Shown here one piece after another: positions 43,645 to 52,119 of a stretch of 64,000 nucleotides of DNA. The DNA is from Eikenella sp963548155 (GTDB lineage: Bacteria; Pseudomonadota; Gammaproteobacteria; Burkholderiales; Neisseriaceae): the NCBI GenBank assembly GCA_963548155.1, contig CAUUTP010000001.1:1-64000 (forward strand), read 5' to 3'. The notes under the pieces are model-generated. The model searched no databases. It had not been told where the DNA came from and was given only the letters and a program-made list of their open reading frames with translations. Within the stretch, counting starts at the first letter, position 1, and each line of letters begins with the position of its first letter. The translations under genes were made by a program, and so were the position numbers.

Positions 43645-43753
43645 TATAGCTGCAGCACTTATTCCTTCCTACCGCGTTGGCTCGCCTTGCCGTACTACTC
43701 TGTACTGTCTGCGGCTCGCCGCCTGGTAGGAAAAAATAATTGCTTCAGCTATA
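43645..43753. mobile_element. Correia-like miniature element (109 bp)
   Basis: Terminal inverted repeats of about 29 bp start TATAGCTG at the left and end GCTATA at the right, differing at only a few positions. Inside lies GCGTTGGCTCGCCTTGCCGTACT...TGTACTGTCTGCGGCTCGCCGCC, which closely resembles the core of the neisserial Correia repeat-enclosed element. The terminal repeats differ from the Neisseria ones beyond TATAG. It inserts at TA as Correia elements do. It ends 26 bp before the parE start and could carry promoter signals. Confidence 0.75.
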
Positions 43754-43779
43754 AGCCTAATTGAAACGTGAACACACCC

Positions 43780-45753
43780 ATGACCAAGCAATACTCAGAA
43801 AGCAGCATCAAAGTCCTCAAAGGCCTGGAGCCGGTAAAAGAACGCCCCGGCATGTACACCCGCACCGACAGCCCCACCCACATCTGCCAGGAAGCCATCG
43901 ACAACGCTGCCGACGAAGCCCTCGGCGGCTTCGCCAGCCGCATCAATGTGGAAATTCACGAAGACGGTTCGCTTTCCGTATCCGACAACGGGCGCGGCAT
44001 TCCCGTGGGCCTGCATCCAGAAGAAAATGTGCCCGTGGTCGAGCTGGTGTTCACCCGCCTGCATGCCGGCGGCAAATTCAACAAAACCAGCGGCGACGGC
44101 GCTTATGCCTTCTCCGGCGGCCTGCACGGCGTGGGCATATCCGTAACCAACGCCCTCTCCCGCCGCCTCGAAGTGGCCGTGCGCCGCGAAGGGCGCGAAT
44201 ACCGCATCGCCTTCGCCGGCGGCGACGTGGTCGAGCCTTTAGCCGAAACCGGCAAATGCCCAGCCAAAGACAGCGGCACCACCCTGCGCATCTGGCCCGA
44301 TACCCGCTACTTCGAAAGCCCCAACTACGACATCGCCGAAATCGAACGCCTGCTGCGGGCCAAAGCCGTACTGATGCCCGGCGTAACCGTTTCCCTCACC
44401 CGCTGGCACAACGGCCTGCCCGAAACCCAAACCTGGCACTACCCCGACGGTTTGGAAGGCTACCTGAAAACCCTGCTGGCCGAGCAGGAAAACACCCTGC
44501 CCCTGCTTACGCTGCAAAACCACGTTTCAGGTAGCCATCATGGTGATTTTGCCGACGGCGAAGGCGTATCCTGTGCCCTCACCTGGCTGGAAGAAGGCCG
44601 CATTACCACCGAGAGCTATGTCAACCTCATCCCCACCCCCGCCGGCGGCACCCACGAAGCCGGGCTCAAACAAGCCCTGTTCAACGCCGTATCCAACTTC
44701 ATCACCCACCACAACCTCTTGCCGCGCGGCGTGAAAGTCCAAAGCGACGACGTATTCAACCGCGTCGCCTTCGTGCTGTCCGTGCGCATGCTCGATCCGC
44801 AATTCCAAGGTCAAACCAAAGACAAACTCACCAACCGCGACGCGCTCAAACTCGTGGCCGCCCTCGCCGGCGACCACGTCGAATTGTGGCTCAACCAAAA
44901 CCTCGAAGCCGGCAAGAAAATTGCCGAGCTCGCCATCAAACAGGCCCAAGAGCGCATGCGCTCGGTGAAAAAAATCGAAAAACGCAAAGGCAGCGGCATT
45001 TCCGTGCTGCCCGGCAAGCTCACCGACTGCGAAAGCGAAGACATCCGCGAAAACGAGCTGTTCCTGGTGGAAGGCGATTCCGCCGGCGGCTCTGCCAAAC
45101 TCGCCCGCGACCGCAACACCCAAGCCATCCTGTCTCTGCGCGGCAAAGTGCTCAACAGCTTCGAAGTGCACCGCGACCAACTCTTCGCCAACACCGAAAT
45201 CCACGATATTTCCGTGGCCATCGGCGTAGACCCGCACGGCGAAGGCGACAGCCCCGACCTCTCCGGCCTGCGCTACGGCAAAATCGCCATCCTCTCCGAT
45301 GCCGACGTCGACGGCTCGCATATCCAAGTGTTGCTGCTCACCCTGTTTTACCGCCACTTCCCCGAGCTCATCCGCCGCGGCCACATCTACGTTGCCCAGC
45401 CGCCGCTGTTCCGTGTGGACGTAGCCGCCCAAGGCAGAAAAAAAACTGCGCGCAAATTCTACGCCCTCGACCAAGCCGAGCTCGAAGGCATTCTGGAAAA
45501 ACTGCGCAAAGAAGGCCTGCGCGAAAACCAATATTCCATCAGCCGCTTCAAAGGCCTCGGTGAAATGAATCCCGACCAGCTCAAAGACACCACCATGCAC
45601 CCCGACACCCGCCGCCTGCTGCGCGTGCATATCCCCGAACACAGCAGCGAGCCCACCCACAACGTATTTGTGAAGCTCATGGGCAAAGGCGAATCCGCCC
45701 AGCGCCGCAGCTGGATGGAAGCCGAAGGCGACAAAGCCGAGCTGGATATTTAA
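43780..45753 (+). CDS. parE: DNA topoisomerase IV subunit B
   Basis: 657 residues from the ATG at 43780 (a GTG four codons upstream is an alternative). GHKL ATPase motifs: EAIDNAADEALGG, SVSDNGRGIPVG, GGLHGVGISVTNALS. Toprim: VEGDSAGGSAKLARDRNTQAILSLRGK and ILSDADVDGSHI. Length and the PGMYTRTDSPTH start are those of ParE, not GyrB. It decatenates daughter chromosomes with ParC (not in this window). A perfect DUS (44457-44468) encodes EGYLKT in frame. Confidence 0.95.
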   Translation: MTKQYSESSIKVLKGLEPVKERPGMYTRTDSPTHICQEAIDNAADEALGGFASRINVEIHEDGSLSVSDNGRGIPVGLHPEENVPVVELVFTRLHAGGKFNKTSGDGAYAFSGGLHGVGISVTNALSRRLEVAVRREGREYRIAFAGGDVVEPLAETGKCPAKDSGTTLRIWPDTRYFESPNYDIAEIERLLRAKAVLMPGVTVSLTRWHNGLPETQTWHYPDGLEGYLKTLLAEQENTLPLLTLQNHVSGSHHGDFADGEGVSCALTWLEEGRITTESYVNLIPTPAGGTHEAGLKQALFNAVSNFITHHNLLPRGVKVQSDDVFNRVAFVLSVRMLDPQFQGQTKDKLTNRDALKLVAALAGDHVELWLNQNLEAGKKIAELAIKQAQERMRSVKKIEKRKGSGISVLPGKLTDCESEDIRENELFLVEGDSAGGSAKLARDRNTQAILSLRGKVLNSFEVHRDQLFANTEIHDISVAIGVDPHGEGDSPDLSGLRYGKIAILSDADVDGSHIQVLLLTLFYRHFPELIRRGHIYVAQPPLFRVDVAAQGRKKTARKFYALDQAELEGILEKLRKEGLRENQYSISRFKGLGEMNPDQLKDTTMHPDTRRLLRVHIPEHSSEPTHNVFVKLMGKGESAQRRSWMEAEGDKAELDI

Positions 45754-45763
45754 AGCCATAAGC

Positions 45764-45801
45764 AAAGGCTACCTGAAATATTGCTTTTTCAGGCAGCCTT
45801 T
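45764..45801 (+). terminator. Terminator of parE from an Eikenella DUS and a variant DUS
   Basis: AGGCTACCTGAA (45766-45777) pairs with TTCAGGCAGCCT, which is the Simonsiella-type variant read on the other strand. 15-bp stem with one mismatch. Confidence 0.72.
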
Positions 45802-45881
45802 ACTCTCATCTCAAATTTAAATTAATTACATAAACATCATCAAGTTACATCGATTTTCTAGCCATAAAACCGCCGGCAGGC

Positions 45882-45887
45882 TATAAT
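45882..45887 (+). promoter_or_regulatory. -10 element of the sspA promoter
   Basis: GGCTATAATACG contains a perfect TATAAT, 64 bp before sspA. The -35 region (TAGCCA at 45859-45864, spacing 17) is weak. Confidence 0.5.
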
Positions 45888-45950
45888 ACGCGGCTAGCAT
45901 ACGCCGGCAGTCTTGCCAAGCCGGCAACACCGTTTAGGGAGAATACAGTT

Positions 45951-46556
45951 ATGATGGTTTTATACTCAGGCATTACCTGCCCCTTCAGCCACCGCTGCCG
46001 CTTCGTGCTATACGAAAAAGGCATGGATTTCGAAATCAAAGATGTAGATATCTTCAACAAACCCGAAGATCTCTCCGTGATGAACCCCTACAACCAAGTA
46101 CCCGTATTGGTTGAGCGCGACCTCATCTTGTTTGAATCCAACATCATCAACGAATACATCGACGAACGCTTCCCCCATCCGCAGCTTATGCCCGGCGACC
46201 CCGTGATGCGCGGTCGCGGCCGTTTGGTTTTGTTCCGCATGGAAAAAGAACTGTTCAGCCACGTGCAAAAACTCGAAAGCCCCGATACATCGGCCAAAGA
46301 GCAGGCCAAAGCGCGCGAAGCCATCAGCCAAGGCCTCACCCTGCTCGCTCCCGCCTTCTCTAAAAATAAATACGTGCTGGGTGACGACTTCTCCATGATC
46401 GACGTCGCCATCGCTCCCCTCCTATGGCGGCTCGACCACTACGGCATCAAACTGGGCAAATCCGCCGCGCCCATCCTGAAATACGCCGAGCGCATTTTCC
46501 AACGCGAATCCTTTATCGCCGCGCTCACCGCCGCCGAAAAAGCCATGCGCCGCTAA
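45951..46556 (+). CDS. sspA: Stringent starvation protein A
   Basis: 201 residues, GST fold. The N-terminal thioredoxin-like half (LYSGITCPFSHRCRFVLYEKGMDFEIKDVDI) and NQVPVLVERDLILFESNIINEYIDERFPHPQLMPGDP are the SspA signature. SspA binds RNA polymerase and regulates stationary-phase and virulence genes. GGGAGAATACAGTT precedes the ATG. Followed by sspB after a hairpin and a DUS. The usual upstream rpsI/petABC genes are absent. Confidence 0.95.
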   Translation: MMVLYSGITCPFSHRCRFVLYEKGMDFEIKDVDIFNKPEDLSVMNPYNQVPVLVERDLILFESNIINEYIDERFPHPQLMPGDPVMRGRGRLVLFRMEKELFSHVQKLESPDTSAKEQAKAREAISQGLTLLAPAFSKNKYVLGDDFSMIDVAIAPLLWRLDHYGIKLGKSAAPILKYAERIFQRESFIAALTAAEKAMRR

Positions 46557-46564
46557 GCATATAG

Positions 46565-46612
46565 GCCGTTTGTTTGGAAACCGCTTCCGCGTTGTCTAAA
46601 CAAGCGGCTTTT
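46565..46612 (+). terminator. Hairpin downstream of sspA
   Basis: GCCGTTTGTTT and AAACAAGCGGC pair (11 bp, one G-U), with an inner GGAAACCGC stem possible and TTTT after it. Partial terminator between sspA and sspB. Confidence 0.5.
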
Positions 46613-46721
46613 AGCTGAAATCATGATTTTTCATTCCAGGCGGCTATCCAACGCCGTAGGAAGTGAAGTATTTTAGCGATATGTTTTTCAGGTAGCCTTT
46701 CGCCACACAGGAATCTTGCCC

Positions 46722-47126
46722 ATGAACCCCACCCTCAAACCCTACCTCGTCCGCGCCCTGCACGAATGGTGCAGCGACCAAGGCCACACACCCTACATCC
46801 AAGTCTGGGTAAACGAGCACACCCGCGTGCCCATGCAGTTTGTGAAAGACAACCAAATCATCCTCAATATCGGCGCCACCGCCTGCGCCGGCCTGAACAT
46901 CGATAACGACTGGGTCAGCTTCACCGCCCGTTTCGGCGGCGTGGCGCACGATATTTGGATTCCGGTCGGCCACATCGGCGCCATCTATGCCCGCGAAACC
47001 GGCGAAGGTATGAACTTCGACATCACGCCCTACGAACCCAGTACCCCGCCCCAACCCGAAGCGGGCAACAGCGGCAAAGACAGCAAACCCGCCGGCAAAC
47101 ACAAAGGCCTGAAGCTGGTGAAATAA
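46722..47126 (+). CDS. sspB: ClpXP protease specificity-enhancing factor SspB
   Basis: 134 residues from the ATG at 46722. Substrate-binding domain (YLVRALHEWCSDQGHTPYIQVWVNEHTRVP, then NIGATACAGLNIDNDWVSFTARFGGV), a disordered linker, and the ClpX-binding tail KGLKLVK. It delivers ssrA-tagged proteins to ClpXP. Downstream of sspA as usual. Its terminator hairpin is now the left border of the dnd island. Confidence 0.95.
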   Translation: MNPTLKPYLVRALHEWCSDQGHTPYIQVWVNEHTRVPMQFVKDNQIILNIGATACAGLNIDNDWVSFTARFGGVAHDIWIPVGHIGAIYARETGEGMNFDITPYEPSTPPQPEAGNSGKDSKPAGKHKGLKLVK

Positions 47127-47144
47127 CCCTGACACGACCAAAAC

Positions 47145-47189
47145 AAAGGCTACCTAAAAAGCAGTTTGTATGCTTTCAGGTAGCCTTTT
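47145..47189. repeat. Left border hairpin of the dnd island
   Basis: A 45-bp imperfect palindrome made of AGGCTACCTAAA (one mismatch to the DUS) and a perfect DUS (47175-47186), with loop GTTTGTA. Its reverse complement is almost identical to 52624-52667, including the asymmetric loop. It probably also terminates sspB and the FtsK-like gene. Confidence 0.85.
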
Positions 47190-47201
47190 AATACCTCTTT
47201 A

Positions 47202-48800
47202 CTACACGTTATATCCATGCAAAAACCTTGCTGCGCCGCCGTTCCATTTAACCAGGTGGTCGCCGCTGCCCACAAGTTTTTCCGCTCCCAAACCGCCTTC
47301 ACCCAGCACGATTTCCGATGCCCTAGCATTAACCACGCTAAATGCGATGCGGGTGGGAATGTTGGCGCGCAGACGTTGGGAGAAGCTTTCGCTGTTAGGT
47401 GTTTGTGTGGACAACAACAAGAAAATACCTGCAGAACGGGCTTTTTCGGCAAGCTGGCAAAGCAGGTCTTCTACTTCTTTGTTTTTACTTAGCAAGTTGG
47501 CCACTTCATCCACCACGGCGACAATATAACGCGGCAATACCATGCCTTCAGGTAATTCGGCAATATTGCGTTTTCCTTCCAACTGTAACAGCTCGTTCCG
47601 CCTTTCTACTTCGCCTGCAAGCTCATACAGGATTTCATCCATCTCCGAACTGTCGGTGATAATTCTCCCTTCGCGGATATAATCGGGATAATTCTGCAAA
47701 AAGGTTTGATATTCGGTCTTTTTCGGGTCGAGAATGACGACTTCCACTTGCTCCTTGCTGTTCAGTTGCAAGAGGCTATGCAGCAGACTGTGAACAAAAA
47801 CGGATTTGCCCGATCCAGTTTTTCCGGCAACAAAACTGTGTACAGCAGCGGTTAAGTCGTCAAACACAGGTTCGCCGCGTTCGTCCAAGCCGATACACAC
47901 GGGCAGTTTGAACTGCCGTGCCGATGCGCGGTATTGCTGCAAGGCCGTCTGAAACTCACTTTGCCCGTATTGCCGCCAAGTGTCTTGCGGGCGCAGGATA
48001 TTGATGTGCCATGTATTGGCTTCGCCGCGTATGCGTCCGCAGCGCATTTCGTCATCGCCGATGCCTAATTCGGAGCAAATCTGGCTGTGGTATTTTTCCA
48101 AATCCACATAGCAGTCGAACTGTACGCGCAAGCAGTCGTAGCGCACGCCGACGTATTCTAGTTGTATCGTGCCGCCCTTGCCGACTGTTTTGTCCAGTGC
48201 GGTTTTAAGTTTGATGCGGGCTGCATCGAGTGTTCCGACATTTTCTGCGGGAAATTCGCTTGAACTAGAAATCTCTCCTGCATGTTGCCGTCCGCTACTG
48301 TTTTTAACAGCCAATTCAGCCAATTCGTTCAAAAAGGCCTGCCGTTGTGCCAAATCGTCATCGGGTTTGAATTGTCTGCAACGTTCCCAAAACGCATGCA
48401 AACCAAGCGCGCCGGTATGCCACAGGTCGGCAATTAGTTTGTACAAATCATCTTTTCCCGCCAGTTTCCCTTGCCTGATGTGGAACAGGGTTTCGCTCAA
48501 CAGGGCAAGCCAAAGCCGCGAATGGTCTTGAAAGCAGGTTTGGAAAGAAGGGATGTCGATGCCTTTGGTATCGGGGGCGGCAGTCAAATTTTCCGGCTGG
48601 CGAGCCCAGCCTTTGGCAAAGCAATAGCCGATACAGAGTACCGCCCACTCGTAGTTGTTGTCCAGATGCGGCAACGCACCTGCGTGGGTGAGTTTTTCGC
48701 GTATGGCTTTGGCTTCGCTGCTGGAAATAATGTGTTTGTCGCTAATCAGGGTATGGAAATAGTCGGAATCCCACTGGCGGTTGTCTGGCAGCAGATACAT
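47202..48800 (-). CDS. FtsK/SpoIIIE-type motor with DndE-like N-terminal domain
   Basis: 532 residues. The C-terminal half is an FtsK-type ATPase: Walker A VAGKTGSGKSVFVH (324-337), VEVVILDPKK (352-361), Walker B IVAVVDEVANLL (426-437), and FLLLSTQTPNSESFSQRLRANIPTRIAF. Residues ~25-140 follow the DndE pattern: a short helix, then LCIGYCFAKG, TKGIDIPSFQ...LWLALL and LWHTGALGL at the places of DndE's RIGxxxSL, GxEFNRxTLxG and hlnRGxxLL. This is a weak similarity judged by eye. No membrane segment. Ends at LHGYNV, shorter than typical FtsK motors, 13 bp inside the island border. Would load or move the modification complex on DNA. Confidence 0.75.
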   Translation of the reverse strand: MYLLPDNRQWDSDYFHTLISDKHIISSSEAKAIREKLTHAGALPHLDNNYEWAVLCIGYCFAKGWARQPENLTAAPDTKGIDIPSFQTCFQDHSRLWLALLSETLFHIRQGKLAGKDDLYKLIADLWHTGALGLHAFWERCRQFKPDDDLAQRQAFLNELAELAVKNSSGRQHAGEISSSSEFPAENVGTLDAARIKLKTALDKTVGKGGTIQLEYVGVRYDCLRVQFDCYVDLEKYHSQICSELGIGDDEMRCGRIRGEANTWHINILRPQDTWRQYGQSEFQTALQQYRASARQFKLPVCIGLDERGEPVFDDLTAAVHSFVAGKTGSGKSVFVHSLLHSLLQLNSKEQVEVVILDPKKTEYQTFLQNYPDYIREGRIITDSSEMDEILYELAGEVERRNELLQLEGKRNIAELPEGMVLPRYIVAVVDEVANLLSKNKEVEDLLCQLAEKARSAGIFLLLSTQTPNSESFSQRLRANIPTRIAFSVVNARASEIVLGEGGLGAEKLVGSGDHLVKWNGGAARFLHGYNV

Positions 48801-48815
48801 GTATTGTTCCTTTAA

Positions 48816-50861
48816 TTATTCGAAATAAACATCGGCAGTTACACGTGAACATGCGCCCGCGCTGTCCAGTGATTCGGCTTCCACCAGATAGGTGCGGCCG
48901 ATATGCGGGTCGAGACGGCGGTACACTTCGGGGGTGATTTCGGTGTCCTGCGACAACAAAATCACCTGCTGTTCCAGCCCACTCCAATGCTTGAACAAAC
49001 CTTCTCGGTGGCCCTCATCCAAACGTGCCAAAGGGGTATCGATGACAAAGGGGGCAGGATAGTGGGTAACTTCCGCCAATGCCGACACCAGCGACATAAT
49101 CAGAATTTGCATTTGTCCGGCCGACAAATCGACCTGCGCTTCCCTGCCGTCGCGGCCGTAAAGCCCCATCCTTCCGTCGGCTTCGATGCTGATTTTGTGG
49201 ATGCGGTCATCGTGTGCAATGGTGCGGTTGATGCGGGTGGCGGTTTCACCGATTTCACCCGCCTTTTGCCGCATTAGAGCATCGGTCAATGCGGCAATAA
49301 CTTTTTCTACCTGTCCCGCACGGCGCGACTTCACCATCAGCGGGTTGCTGTCGCTGATTTTGTCTTGCAGTTTGCTGACTTCATCCTTTTTGCGCCGGCA
49401 TTCTTTTTCTTTTTCCAACACGTTGCTTTTCAGGCTGCCCGAACGTTCTTTCAGTATATCGGCCTGCTTGTTCGCCTGTTTGAGCTGTTCCACCAGTTCG
49501 TCTTTGTTGCTGCCTTTGAGCAGCTCCAATTCTTCCAAGACTTGTTTTTGTTCGCTCCGCCGCTGTTCGATATCGGCCAGCAGGCTGCCTATCCTTCCTT
49601 GTGGCATACCCTGTATGCGGCTGATTTCGTTTTGGATTTCAGCATGGGCGTTTTTCGAGAGATAGTTGTGCTCGATAGTTTCGGCGCAATTTTCAGGCAA
49701 CGGGTAAAATAATTCGTTCCAGCATTCGGCTACAGCTTCCTTCATCAGCGGGTCTTCCAAAATGGCGCAAGCCGAACGCCCCAATACTTCTTTGACTTTG
49801 CCGCTGCCGACAAACGCGCTCCAAAAATCGTTTACCCGTCCCGCAATCTGCTCCCTGCCGGCTTCATGGTGCAGGCGGTTGGCTTCTCGTTCGAGTTTGA
49901 TTTTTAGCGCGTTCAGGCCGTCTGAAGGCAGGAAGGCCAGCGGCATGGCTTTAACCGCCGCCTTGACCTTCGCATTGAAATCGTCCATTTCCTTCTCCAG
50001 CCGTTCCCGCTGCATCAGCAAATCCTGCGAAGTGCGGATGTCGCTGCCGCCGCCGATCTGCTGTTGCAGCCTGCTTCTTTCCGCATCCCAATGCGCCCAT
50101 TCCTGTTGTACTTTTTCCCATTCTTCACGGAATACATCATATTGCACTTGGGCAGAAGTCAATGCGCTTTCGGCTTTGTCCAAATCTTCCTGCATCTTTT
50201 TGCCCGCGTTCTCGGAAATGCAGCGTTTGCGGTAATCGCCAAGGCTGTCTGCAAGCCGCGTCAGCAGGGTTACGCCCAACAGGCCTTTCAGGGCGGTATT
50301 GAGCCACATACCCGTGCCGCTGCGTTCTGCAGCCTGCACGATTTTTTCGCCGTCGAAAAAGAAAAACGGCGCATAATCGAACGGCAGGGCGTAAGTGTTG
50401 AGATATTTGTCCAATTCGGCTAAATCGACAGGCAGGTAGCGGTCGTCAACCAGCACGTCTGCCCGCGTTTCGGTGCTTTCGCGTTCAAATTGCCTTTTCT
50501 CATTGAAATGCCATTTCCGGCGGATTTTCAGGCCGCAAATCTTACCTTGCCGCCGTTGGCGGATTTCAATTTCCAGCTCGATGCGGTATCGGCCGTATTG
50601 CGGCGCTGCTTTGTGATGCAGGGCAGCCTGCAGGAAATTCGGGTAATTGACATCTTTGCTGTTCAAGCCGGCCCGCTGCAAATGGCTGACCGCATCCGCG
50701 TCATACAGGCACAGGTAAACCGCTTCCAACAAAGTGGTTTTGCCGTGCCCGTTCATCGCGCCGATTAAAACAATGTTCTGCCCGTTTTTCGGTTCGGGAA
50801 AGGAGAAGGCCGCTTCTTGGTAGGATTTGAAATTAAGCAGCCTGATTGAATGTATCCACAT
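48816..50861 (-). CDS. dndD: DNA sulfur modification ATPase DndD
   Basis: 681 residues from the ATG at 50861 (a TTG four codons upstream is possible). SMC/RecF-like: N-terminal MWIHSIRLLNFKSYQEAAFSFP and Walker A GAMNGHGKTT (near 32-41). A long central coiled coil includes many Gln/Lys/Glu heptads. The C-terminal signature DLSAGQMQILIMSLVSAL and Walker B PFVIDTPLARLD follow. DndD provides ATPase and probable nicking or opening activity during phosphorothioate insertion. Carries a perfect Neisseria-type DUS at 49915-49926. Next to dndC (2-bp gap) and the FtsK-like gene (15 bp). Confidence 0.9.
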   Translation of the reverse strand: MWIHSIRLLNFKSYQEAAFSFPEPKNGQNIVLIGAMNGHGKTTLLEAVYLCLYDADAVSHLQRAGLNSKDVNYPNFLQAALHHKAAPQYGRYRIELEIEIRQRRQGKICGLKIRRKWHFNEKRQFERESTETRADVLVDDRYLPVDLAELDKYLNTYALPFDYAPFFFFDGEKIVQAAERSGTGMWLNTALKGLLGVTLLTRLADSLGDYRKRCISENAGKKMQEDLDKAESALTSAQVQYDVFREEWEKVQQEWAHWDAERSRLQQQIGGGSDIRTSQDLLMQRERLEKEMDDFNAKVKAAVKAMPLAFLPSDGLNALKIKLEREANRLHHEAGREQIAGRVNDFWSAFVGSGKVKEVLGRSACAILEDPLMKEAVAECWNELFYPLPENCAETIEHNYLSKNAHAEIQNEISRIQGMPQGRIGSLLADIEQRRSEQKQVLEELELLKGSNKDELVEQLKQANKQADILKERSGSLKSNVLEKEKECRRKKDEVSKLQDKISDSNPLMVKSRRAGQVEKVIAALTDALMRQKAGEIGETATRINRTIAHDDRIHKISIEADGRMGLYGRDGREAQVDLSAGQMQILIMSLVSALAEVTHYPAPFVIDTPLARLDEGHREGLFKHWSGLEQQVILLSQDTEITPEVYRRLDPHIGRTYLVEAESLDSAGACSRVTADVYFE

Positions 50862-50863
50862 AT

Positions 50864-51808
50864 TCAGCCCCAATATTTCCTGTTTTCAAAAACTTCATCG
50901 AATACTTCGGTCATGCCACGTTTGCGGATCCGTTCCTGTTGTTCACGCTCCCATGCTGCCAAATCGGCCAGCGCATCGGGCGATACACCATGTTCGAAGG
51001 CAATTTTCTCCATTAGATTTCTGGCGTTTGCATCACTCCACAGCAGCAAATCAGCCACCTGTTCCCGTGTTTCCGTCTTCATTAGCACAATCGGACATTC
51101 GCCGCCGGCAGCTTCTCGGTATAGCTTGATTAAATCGTTGTGTGTGCCGCCCCAGGGTGGGTCGTTGGTAGCAAGAAATTCCCACACGTCGTCGGTACTC
51201 AAATCGGCAATCGGTCGGTACACCAACGCGTTTTTCAGATCGCCGTGCGGGGTCAGATTGCTGTTTTCTAGATTTTGGTGGCTTTCGATACTGGCCTTGC
51301 GGGTGGCGGATTCGTCTTTGCGCACGCCCAGCACGATGATGGCTTTGCCGTTTTCGTTTACTTTTTGCAGGATGTAGCCACTAGTAGGCTGGATTTTCAG
51401 GCGGTCGGTGCACCAGCGCATTGAGCGGTTGGGCGTGGGGTAGCCTTTGCCGATGAGTAGCGTCCAAAAGGTGTCCTGCAATTTCGGCACGGTGATTTCG
51501 CCGCTGACGGGCAGCCTGAAAATTTCAGCGGCACGCAGAATTTCTGCCAAAGATTGGCGCATGTGTTTCACTACCAGCGGGCTTTCCACCAGCGTGTCGT
51601 TGGAAATGAAGAACACCTGCCGCGTCCGCAGCATCGGCGGCAGCGAAAGCAGCATGTCAAACACCAAATGGGCGACAAGGGTGCTGTCCTTGCCGCCTGA
51701 AAAGGTAACAATCCAAGGGTAGTGCTGTGTTTCGCTCAAATATTCTTCAGCGATGTTTTGGCGTATATCCTCAAACGGATTGGCTTTGTTTATGGGGATA
51801 ACTTTCAT
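50864..51808 (-). CDS. dndC: DNA phosphorothioation protein DndC (PAPS-reductase-like)
   Basis: 314 residues from the ATG at 51808 (MKVIPINKANPFEDI). In-frame starts up to 51841 exist, but those would read through an operator. Signature VTFSGGKDSTLVAHLVF (PP-loop), SMRWCTDRLKIQP (Cys of the Fe-S/thiol site) and GVRKDESATRKAS define DndC. It activates the backbone phosphate and transfers sulfur received from a cysteine desulfurase. No dndA is nearby, so IscS elsewhere would have to serve. First gene of the minus-strand operon. Confidence 0.92.
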   Translation of the reverse strand: MKVIPINKANPFEDIRQNIAEEYLSETQHYPWIVTFSGGKDSTLVAHLVFDMLLSLPPMLRTRQVFFISNDTLVESPLVVKHMRQSLAEILRAAEIFRLPVSGEITVPKLQDTFWTLLIGKGYPTPNRSMRWCTDRLKIQPTSGYILQKVNENGKAIIVLGVRKDESATRKASIESHQNLENSNLTPHGDLKNALVYRPIADLSTDDVWEFLATNDPPWGGTHNDLIKLYREAAGGECPIVLMKTETREQVADLLLWSDANARNLMEKIAFEHGVSPDALADLAAWEREQQERIRKRGMTEVFDEVFENRKYWG

Positions 51809-51821
51809 ACATTTTCTCATT

Positions 51822-51867
51822 TGCACCGAAAACAGGTGCATTCGTGATTGTACCTAAAATCGGTGCA
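51822..51867. promoter_or_regulatory. Twin operators between dndC and the XRE regulator
   Basis: Site 1: TGCACC-N7-GGTGCA (51822-51840). Site 2: TGTACC-N7-GGTGCA (51849-51867). Identical spacing, A-rich spacers, centres 27 bp apart. The whole region between the divergent starts is only 59 bp, so both promoters must overlap these sites. This suggests repression of both operons by the adjacent XRE protein. Confidence 0.7.
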
Positions 51868-52119
51868 ATGAAGAACATCCGGCTGTCGGTTCACTCCAAG
51901 GAACATGCGAAATTGCGACAGCTCCTTATCCGGCGGCGCTTGGATTTGGGGTTGTCGCAACGTGCGTTGGCGGAGCGGATGGATGTGGTGCATTCATTCG
52001 TGGGGAAAGTGGAAACAGGTGACAGGCGGATGGATATATTTGAATTTATCGAATACTGTCGGGCTTTGGATTGGGATGCGCCGGAGATATTGCGGGGTTT
52101 GCAGGAGGACTCGGTATGA
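51868..52119 (+). CDS. XRE-family transcriptional regulator
   Basis: 83 residues from the ATG at 51868 (MKNIRLSVHSKEHAK). A GTG at 51844 gives eight more residues and has AGGTG in front. Classic helix-turn-helix: LRQLLIRRRLDLGLSQRALAERMDVVHSFVGKVETGDRRMDIFEFIEYCRAL, recognition helix HSFVGKVETG. The ATG directly abuts operator site 2, leaving no ribosome-binding site, so either the GTG is used or the mRNA is leaderless. Overlaps the next gene by 4 bp. Likely autoregulator and repressor of dndC. Confidence 0.85.
   Translation: MKNIRLSVHSKEHAKLRQLLIRRRLDLGLSQRALAERMDVVHSFVGKVETGDRRMDIFEFIEYCRALDWDAPEILRGLQEDSV

Noticed and set aside
44527..45765. 412-codon minus-strand frame across parE
   Set aside because: Antisense shadow of the toprim and ATPase regions; Phe/Gly/Val-rich and without domain features.
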